Positions 23,501-32,500 of a stretch of 64,000 nt of DNA are shown piece by piece (the stretch's first letter is position 1; every line of letters begins with the position of its first letter). This stretch comes from Henricia sp. BOLD:AAB3569 (lineage: Eukaryota; Echinodermata; Asteroidea; Spinulosida; Echinasteridae), in contig JBBELK010001111.1 of assembly GCA_037783545.1 (NCBI GenBank), forward strand, positions 186,001 to 250,000, read 5' to 3'. A program made the translations under genes and the position numbers. The notes under the pieces were generated by a model that worked only from the letters and a program-made list of their open reading frames with translations, did no database searches and was not told where the DNA came from.

Positions 23501-26500
23501 AATCAAGTCACTTACTAATTGTAAAGTTACTATTTGAATGAGTCTGTGTTGCATATTTCTGGTTATTTTCTGCAAGGCAAGACAGAAAAGCCCGAGGTAC
23601 GTGCACATTTTTTAATTACACTTATATGTTTTTGCAATTGAACTCTTATTTTCTATGTTGCCATTCTGTTAGCCTCTTGGTCCACCTCTTGTCCCGTTTC
23701 CTTGACATGTGTCCTGCCAATCTCCATTCCCGATTTCCTTTATTTTTTCCCATGATGTCTAGTTTATTTTTTGGTCTAATGACGGTATGTCTGACTTTGT
23801 CCCGTAGAGTTAGTCTGAGCATCCTTATTTCCATAGCTCGTTGTGCTGATATTAATTTATCTTCCGTTTCGTTGGTTGTTGATGACTACGTCTCTGCTCC
23901 GTACGTATGTCATTGTTTTCAGGATGCACTGATTGTAAATCTTCCTTCAACGTGACATTGGTATTTCCTTGTCAGTTAGTAATTCTTTGTGTATTTCAAA
24001 GCATTTCATTCCACCTTGATCCTGAAAATGATTTTTTTCTTCAGTAGTATATCTTCCATTTTCAGTGTTTGGTCGAGGTATTTGTATAGTTGCCCACTTT
24101 CTCTATTTGATGGTTGTCTATTGTTATTGTATTCGATGTTTCAAAGTTAGTCATGAACTTTGTTTTACCCATAATTATGGACAGTATTTGTAGACCAACC
24201 TGTTCACCTGCGTTGTTCAAACTACTTAGTTCTTTAACAGAACTATACATGAACTGCAAATCTAGGATCTGTTTATGATGATACCGAACAAAAGATAGAA
24301 TCGACATCGCACTACCCAAAATATTGCCGTGAGAACCTGATCTCGTCAACCTGTATACGTCATCGCTTTTGATACTTGCTCTATGTAACATGGGCTTGAC
24401 GCCTCCCCCATTTCCTCTCCCATAACTGCCCACTGGCGTTTGACTTTTTTCCAGTTTCAACAGATTTACCTCTGCGTGGAAAACCGACCGCACAGAATTC
24501 GACTTCATCCGGGTACCCTGCGAGTGCGGCTGTGGATGGATCCATCAACACATTTTCTCATACACGTAAGATAAAAGCAGAAAAGTAAAAAACTACAGCT
24601 TCATTAGTGTCCCACTTCGAGAGCAATTGCAGAATGCTCCGCAACTCAAAAAATGACCTGTGCATGCTTCGTTGCCCATCGACTGGTTCTCGTATTTCCC
24701 TTTTCAAAGCCACAAAAGTCTACCGAATGCTACTCGGACCGGGGTTTGTGGAATATTCTGCAATGCATAGTTCCGAGATTGCCCAGTTAACCCCGCCCCT
24801 TAGATACTGTTGCTATGTGCTCACAAGCCATCGCAAAAAAATGGCGACACAACGTACAAAGCAACGGGACTCGGCATGGAAAGCACAGATTCATTTACTC
24901 TAGTAGCTCATGGTGCTGTTGTATGCAATTTAATGTCCAGACCTAAACTCTTCAAGAATCCACTAATTGAAGGTCCAGGAACAATATTTGGTTGGTAACA
25001 CATTTCCCACTGACGGCGAAATAGCTGAAATGGCCACGCCCCTTTTTTTTGGGCCACGCCCTTTTTGAGCGAAGTACTACCCATCCTAGGAGGTTGCCCG
25101 ACCACTCAAAATGTGCGCAATTGCCACATTATGGGGGGTCAGTAATACATTTCAGCATGTTACGCACTACAATTGTATAATACATGTACCACCAAGGCCA
25201 CAACATATGTATGACACTTTATCATATTACCTTTGTACCTTTTGTGGGAGCGCGTGTGGTCTAGTGGGTATGAAGCGGGACTCCCAGTCAGAGGTGGTGG
25301 GTTCTAGCCCCACTATGACCAACGCGCCTGTGTCCCTGGGCTAGGCACTTAATCTCAGTTGCCTCGTCAACCCAAGCGATATTTGGGAAGCTGTTAAGGG
25401 GAATGCCACAATCTAACTGCTGTTAGGATTGAGCGCCTGGCCAGCAGCCACCTAGTTGAAGCGAAATGGTTCTGGTGATTCCCTGATGGCAGCGGTAATA
25501 TTGGTAACAGCGCCAGGAGCACCCCGCAATATAAGAATCCACCATTATTATTATTATTTTGCATATTGTTCCTATTTTGGAGTATTTGGATTTCTACACT
25601 TTTTGCCTTTACTACAGCCACAAAACGTCACATTTTATGTTCCTTTCTCTGCAAGTGCACGTTTTGGTACTCATACATGATGTTGGGCATTTGCATGGAG
25701 GAGGCAGGTCATCGGGCCTGCACGATACTGGCAGTATCACTGGTGTTATGCCAACATCCGTTGCTTTATACCCATACTGGAGTGGATCTGGTTTGGTGAC
25801 TGCAGGAGTTGGGGCTTGCAACCACATCTTACACTGCAGATATGCTCGCTTTATGTGTATGTGTTCACGTAGCGTTGATGAACAGCACACAAGCTGGTTG
25901 AAGTCCAGTTCTTTCTTGGAGTTGTGGTACTGCTCCCATCGATATTTATCGAAAGTGGAACAGTCGGTCTTCTTTAATCCAGACACAGTTTTAGCATACA
26001 TCTGTAGCTTGTTATCTGTGGTGACCGTTCTTTTACACCTTTTGGCTGAGAGTCTTTTCAACAGCATTCTTGCTACAGGCTCCGAGTCCACAAGAATAGA
26101 CATTATTGTTGATGTTTATCAAAAATCATCAATCAAGCAAATGGAACGGACACAGAGAAGTTATTCAGAACAAATCACTATCACAGTTAGGTCTGACAAT
26201 CAAAAACTCCCTGTCGATCTTGATGTGTTCTGGAGCTCAAAGTTGAACAAAGTTCGGTTGCAGGAGTATGTCTTCAAGTGGATGCTGCAGAATGTGTTGT
26301 GAAACACGGGGTTCAATCAGTCTTGGTTGACTCACCTGACACGCATGACACAGAGTCTTTGTCAACCTCAACTTCCACTTCAACAAAACCTGGCAACTAC
26401 AAAAGCTGTACGTGAAGCTTGGTACCAACCGGAAACAAAGACAATTGTACCAGTCCACCTGTTGGTTGATCAACTGGACAACGGTTTGGTGTCGTGTCTC

Positions 26501-29500
26501 CCAGCCATTCATGCTCTCAGCGGTTGCGACAGTACCAGCAAGGTGGGTCCAAAGCTGTCTGGCCTGAAAGCATCCATGGATCTCTCCCTACTGGAAGGGT
26601 TTGGTGTAGAAGAACTGTCACCACAGATAACAAGCAATGCTGAGAAGTTCCTTGTGTCTGGATTAAAGAAGACCGACTGTTCCACTTTCGATGAATATCG
26701 ATGGGAGCAGTACCACAACTCCAAGAAAGAACTGGACTTCAACCAGCTTGTGTGCTGTTCATCAACGCTACGAGAACACATACATGTAAAGCGAGCATAT
26801 CTGCAGTGTAAGATGTGGTTGCAAGCCCCAACTCCTGCAGTCACCAAACCAGATCCACTCCAGTATGGGTATGAAGCAACGGATGTTGGCATAACACCAG
26901 TGATACTGCCAGTATCGTGCAGGCCCGATGACCTGCCTCCTCCATGCAAATGCCCAACATCATGTATGAGTACCAAAACGTGCACTTGCAGAGAAAGGAA
27001 CATAAAATGTGCCGTTTTGTGGCTGTAGTAAAGGCAAAAAGTGTAGAAATCCAAATACTCCAAAATAGGAACAATATGCAAAATAATAATAATGGTGGAT
27101 TCTTATATTGCGGGGTGCTCCTGGCGCTGTTACCAATATTACCGCTGCCATCAGGGAATCACCAGAACCATTTCGCTTCAACTAGGTGGCTGCTGGCCAG
27201 TTAGATTGTGGCATTCCCCTTAACAGCTTCCAAATTATCGCTTGGGTTGACGAGGCAACTGGGATTAAGTGCCTAGCCCAGGGACACAGGCGCGTTGGTC
27301 ACAGTGGGGCTAGAACCCACCACCTCTGATTGGGAGTCCCGCTTCATACCCACTAGACCACACGCGCTCCCACAAAAGGTACAAAGGTAATATGATAAAG
27401 TGTCATACATATGTTGTGGCCTTGGTGGTACATGTATTATACAATTGTAGTGCGTAACATGCTGAAATCGGTTTTTGGCAATTATCTTACAAACCATTTA
27501 CTTTTGGATATGAAAATGTATTACTGACCCCCCATAATGTGGCAATTGCGCACATTTTGAGTGGTCGGGCAACCTCCTAGGATGGGTAGTACTTCGCTCA
27601 AAAAGGGCGTGGCCCAAAAAAGGGGCGTGGCCATTTCAGCTATTTCGCCGTCAGTGGGAAATGTGTTACCAACCAAATATTGTTCCTGGACCTTCAATTA
27701 GTGGATTCTTGAAGAGTTTAGGTCTGGACATTAAATTGCATACATCACCACCATGAGCTACTCTAGTAATTGGAGAAAACTCAAAGGTATTTATGTTTTA
27801 GGGTCGACAGTTACCGTAGCACACACTGAGCGAAGGGCTAGTAATGCAGGGATGACATATATTCATAAAAATGCGCTTTCCTACCTTTGAACAGCGAATC
27901 GCCCGACATTGAAACCAAAATTCACCCGGTCACTGGCGCATACAACATACAAACTGTATGGGCAGAAAATCGCGTGACGATGATTTGTGATGATTGCATC
28001 ACTGACTTTGACCTATGTGGGCGCCGTCTGCTAGCTCTGTTGTGATTGGTCGGCGGGTTCGGCTTGATTGACAGGTCGGAACTATGCATTGTGCTCACCA
28101 GTTACATAGCTGTTTGCTCATTGATTTCTTTCTGTTTAAAAATGTACTTATACTAGGGCGCGTTCTTGTTTGTTACCGAATCTGTCGAGGAAATATATCG
28201 TTCGAGTGCCGTAACAATAATTTTCTTTTTAGACTTTAGTGCACGTTTTCCACATCCATGGTGGCGTGTTTACCTAGAGGACGAATACTGTTTGGGCGTT
28301 ATTACGGTCACACTCCGCCGTGGGTGCTGTGGTAAGTACAATGCCCCAACATATTTATGACGTCATTTTTATACCGTATTGTCGGTGCTCAGGGTTGATT
28401 TCACCTTAGGGAATAAAAAGCTTTCCGAAATGGGATATCGGTCGAAGAGAGATATGAAAAAACCAGACAGCGCAATTCATTTCAAACTTCTTCCCGAATT
28501 TAAGCACTCCACAACTGGGGCATGGTGTTATTGCATGCAAATATTCGTGCATGCAAATTTGACGTGCAGGGTTCCATTAAGCCTTTCACATTGCCCATAA
28601 ACCAGAATACATAGAAAAACACAGAATAATTAGGGTGCAGTCATAATGCGGCATGACTTGGACAAGAAATTAGGGTGCAGTCATAGTAATTATAGATGGC
28701 AAAGGTGTGTAGCCAAATGGGAACACATGCGCCATCATAACTGAGTAGATTATTTCGAACATTGTGATGAAGTGTCTAAAGCCCCCGTCACACTTATTCG
28801 GAATTAGCAGGAACCAGCCGGAATGAAAAATTTTCAGAAATTCGTGCCACGTTCGGGCCGGAATTTCAAACTGACCAACATTCTTACAGCTTTGTAAGAA
28901 TGCCGTTCGAATACTTATAATGCGCTTCGAACCGTGCTTAGAATGTAACACGAATGTCCCGAGTGTACCAAGAATGCCACCGGAATGGTCCCCGATACCA
29001 TAAAACGCTGCCGAATCTAGCATTTTCATCAGTCTCGTCAGCCCAGACCATGTTGCTTTGCGGTAGCTAGCCGCGTTTTTATGCGATTCGGTGGTGTTCT
29101 GAATTACGTCCGGACTCATTCAAGGGCCAATCGGGACGTTCCGACTGCATTCGAGATGTATTCGAGCGGCAATAGAAATATTCAGAAGGCATTCGAAGTG
29201 CATTCCAGCTGAACTATTTTAGTATCGAAATAGATTCCGGCAGCAATCGAGATACACTCGAGGTGCATTCCGGCTCATTCGGGACATTCTGGCAAGATTG
29301 CCATGGCTTGCCATTTGGATTTTTCCCTCGAACGCGATCAGAATGTTTCGAATTCTGTTGGAATGCCGTAAGAATAGTTAGAATGCAGTCAAAATGCAGT
29401 TAGAATACACTTCGAATGCCGTTCGATATTTCTCCTCTTCGAATGCACCTCGAATGTTTTGAGCATGAGCAAAACATTCGGGCCGGCCACAAGAATGGGC

Positions 29501-32500
29501 CCAAATGTTTGGAATGCACTCAGAATGCAGTCAGAATTTTTAGAATGTACTTCGAATATCCCGGAATATACGAAGAATTTTCATTCCGACGGCATTCCGG
29601 CTCATTACGCCTCTAGTGTGACTGGGGTATAAGGGATCGGCTCTAGATGGTGGAGACAATGTATTTTCGCCTGGTTTGCCATACAAAAGGCTTAACAACA
29701 GCACAAAGCCGACACTCCAATGCATGGTTACACATATCGTTCTGATAAGTGGAACATACATTTCAGACCAACTTGACCGGCTCCATCACGAGGTATAACA
29801 GAGAGCAACAACCTGTTAATTTTATAAAGACATCATTCGTCGGCACTTTAAAATTTGGCAGATCAGAAACTCCCAATAACTTATGCAACACCAATATTAC
29901 TGCCTAAATTGCACCAAAACGGCAATAAGTTGCAGAATGGCGCGAAAATACATTGCTTTCAATTGCTTTCTTTTAATCGCATGCATTTTCCCCCTTACGT
30001 TGAATTAAGAACTCGAAATCGGTTTGGGTTGACGAAGCAATTATAATTAAGTGTCTTTTAGTTCCTGGGACAGACATGTTGGGCATAAAAGGGCTAAAAC
30101 TCATGAGTTTACAATCTTGGACAAAACAGCTTGCGACAGTTTCTACCCGAAGGGCACTTTCACACCAAAGGTTGCAAATATTTCCGTTCCTATTGGATCG
30201 ATTTTTTTCATGTCTGTACCAGGTTAGGGAGAGGCTACATGACAAACATTATTTGCGTACCTCGAATGGCCACAATTTGAGCCAAAAATGAACTGCCACG
30301 GATAATTTGCATTATTTCTTTTTACATTGAATAAAAATTGTTGGATTGGCTGTTATACACTGTGGATAACAATGACAAATGTCATCCTGGCTACAAATTT
30401 CAGAAAAATCGATCGAGACAATCAAAGTTATTATTACTTATGTGGACCATGCCATTTTTTGTTAAACAAAATTGTGAAATGTCCTCTCCAGAACCCATCA
30501 AAATGAAGCAAATCCTTGTGAATTCCACATGAGAGCAAAATGTATAAAAGAAAGTTCATATGCCATAAAACAATAAACCCTGTTTTAATGCGGTAAAACT
30601 GATATTTGGGCTCTCAAAATGTGTACTCATAATTTTTGTTAAAGAGCTGTCCTCTCCAGAAAGACATGTAAATAATTGGCTTGAAAACTTGATTTGTTGT
30701 CAATCTACTCTAAAAAAGTGGAAAAATGACTGGATTGCACAACAAAAGATCACTGGATGCATTTTGAAGCGCAAAACAGCAATTTCGTGTAGCTGTGGCC
30801 TTTTCGTGTAGCAATTGACCACTGGTCTGTGTGGTATAAAACAAATAATTTTAATGTCCTGAATATTATTTCATGTTTTTCAGCAAACAGTTTCTGTTCT
30901 GTTGGAGGCGACATTTACCTTGGACTATGTTCTGGAGAGGACACTGTTTATTTAACATCAGCAAAGTCTTTATTTGCATTCGCATTGTCAAATATTACAG
31001 TGCTTATTTTCCCCCTGGATTCCATTGGAAACTTCAGCCATTATTTCAGATCAAAAGTTTTGTTTCTTTTCAATGGAATTTAATCCCAAACCATTCAATT
31101 GACGGATGGATTTAACAGGGGAAATTATATGAGTGGATTCTATCTGAGAGTAATAGTCGCCATGCAAGATTATTTCCATGTGTTACTTAATCTGCAAAGA
31201 TAATTATTACACACAAATCAAGGATTTAAAGGAGAAAATATTTTGAGGATTTAACTGTTCTGGAGAAGACAACATTTTTAACATAAGTTGTCACCATCAT
31301 GCAACAGCATATCGATCATCCCATCATCAATTGCCACATTCACTGGATTTATACATTATTGCACATAATTTCCAGGTAGCATTTGCTGCATTCTGTACCA
31401 TATTTTCATAAACTTAAGTGTACCAAATCCTTCAATTTGTAAACAATTTTTCATAGGACCAAGGGGAAAGGGTTTATGATTTCTTGATATACCAATCACA
31501 TCACGATGCAGCACGTTCTCTTGACAGGTTAAAATCAGAGAACAAACTACCTTAAATCAGATGGTCAAATTTAATAGTACGTATATAAAAGCATAGTTGG
31601 TTATGTGTATATTAATTCAATGCCCCACTATCATGACTATACCAGTAAGTGTACTTTACTTTATTGATGCAACTCGAATCAGAGGCATCAATGAAAAAAT
31701 GATACACGTAACTAAGACATTAGGTATGCTTGTTAGAAAGACCAAAACTGTGGAAACTTGTTTTCTGTTAAACTTTTTCTACCTCCTATAGTATCTTCAT
31801 GTAATTTGAGTAATACCTTAAAGCACAATCCCTTCATACCAAATCTAACACATGAGGCTAAGGCCATCATGTTATCATGTCGATCATCAAAAGCATCAGG
31901 TTGAAGTTGAATTTACAATGTTGTTAAACAAACGGTATTGCCAAACTGTACATGTGTGCAGATTCATGTATTCTGAAGGTTGAGTTTAAATGGTTCACTG
32001 TATATTAATATATCCGTTTTACGCAGTTTGGGAATCTATCCATGTCACAGGCTTCTGGGCGTTAAAAAAGTCTTCTCCAGAACCGACTTTCTTTCATTAC
32101 AAAAATTGAACCCATATAGTAATTTCCTGTAACTCTGAACCTCTTTAGCTGGTTAGTTCATTTGTTTTTGGTCTCCTCACAATATTACTGCCAGTACATG
32201 ATGTACATGTACCACCCTAATGGAACGTGTTTCCTGAAAATATCCACAGGTGTACCGGTACATCAAGAGTTAAGGTATAGAGCTTCTAATTTTTATCACT
32301 GAAATTGTTCAAATTGTTCAATACCACAATACAGTACTTGTGAGACATTTTTATGGTGTTAAACACATTGTCCTCTCCAGAACCAAAATTCTGAAAATAT
32401 AGCATTGGCTTGGACTGGCAAAGGGACCAGAAGTAGAAGTCGCATGAATTACCTGAAACTTTCCAGTCACCTAGTCATGTCCTACCATCAATCTCAAAGT

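Larger units (their letters stand above)
24896..27768. mobile_element. DNA transposon-like element with about 1.15 kb inverted terminal arms
   Basis: The left end TACTCTAGTAGCTCATGG and right end (reverse complement) TACTAGAGTAGCTCATGG differ at two bases. The inverted homology continues for about 1.1 kb per arm (about 24896-26032 and 26610-27768), including a SINE and a protein C-terminus in each arm. The single-copy middle (about 26035-26610) holds the upstream part of the same protein. ATT flanks both sides and the host sequence is uninterrupted in sister copies. The HALSGCDSTS and CXC motifs suggest an Academ-like (XPG-type nuclease) origin; that assignment is inference. Confidence 0.8.
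24762..28090. mobile_element. AATGCATAGTTCCGA element carrying a 2.9 kb insertion
   Basis: Its left part (24762-24895) and right part (27769-28090) together make one copy of the element that is intact at 59889-60337 and 61329-61773. The ends are AATGCATAGTTCCGA and TCGGAACTATGCATT. It is split after CAGATTCATT by the element at 24896-27768, with ATT on both sides. Confidence 0.88.

Noticed and set aside
24062..24508. 148-residue - strand frame
   Set aside because: Its first part is antisense to lectin module B exon 1; only the last part is real, as LINE reverse transcriptase relic.
25559..26302. 247-residue + strand frame
   Set aside because: Its first 160 residues are antisense to the Academ-like C-terminus in the left arm; only the end belongs to the + strand copy.
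26509..27081. 190-residue - strand frame in the right arm
   Set aside because: It is the antisense shadow of the + strand protein at 26327-27028.
28670..29119. 149-residue - strand frame
   Set aside because: Runs across the end of a word-saturated element; no domain and no splice support.
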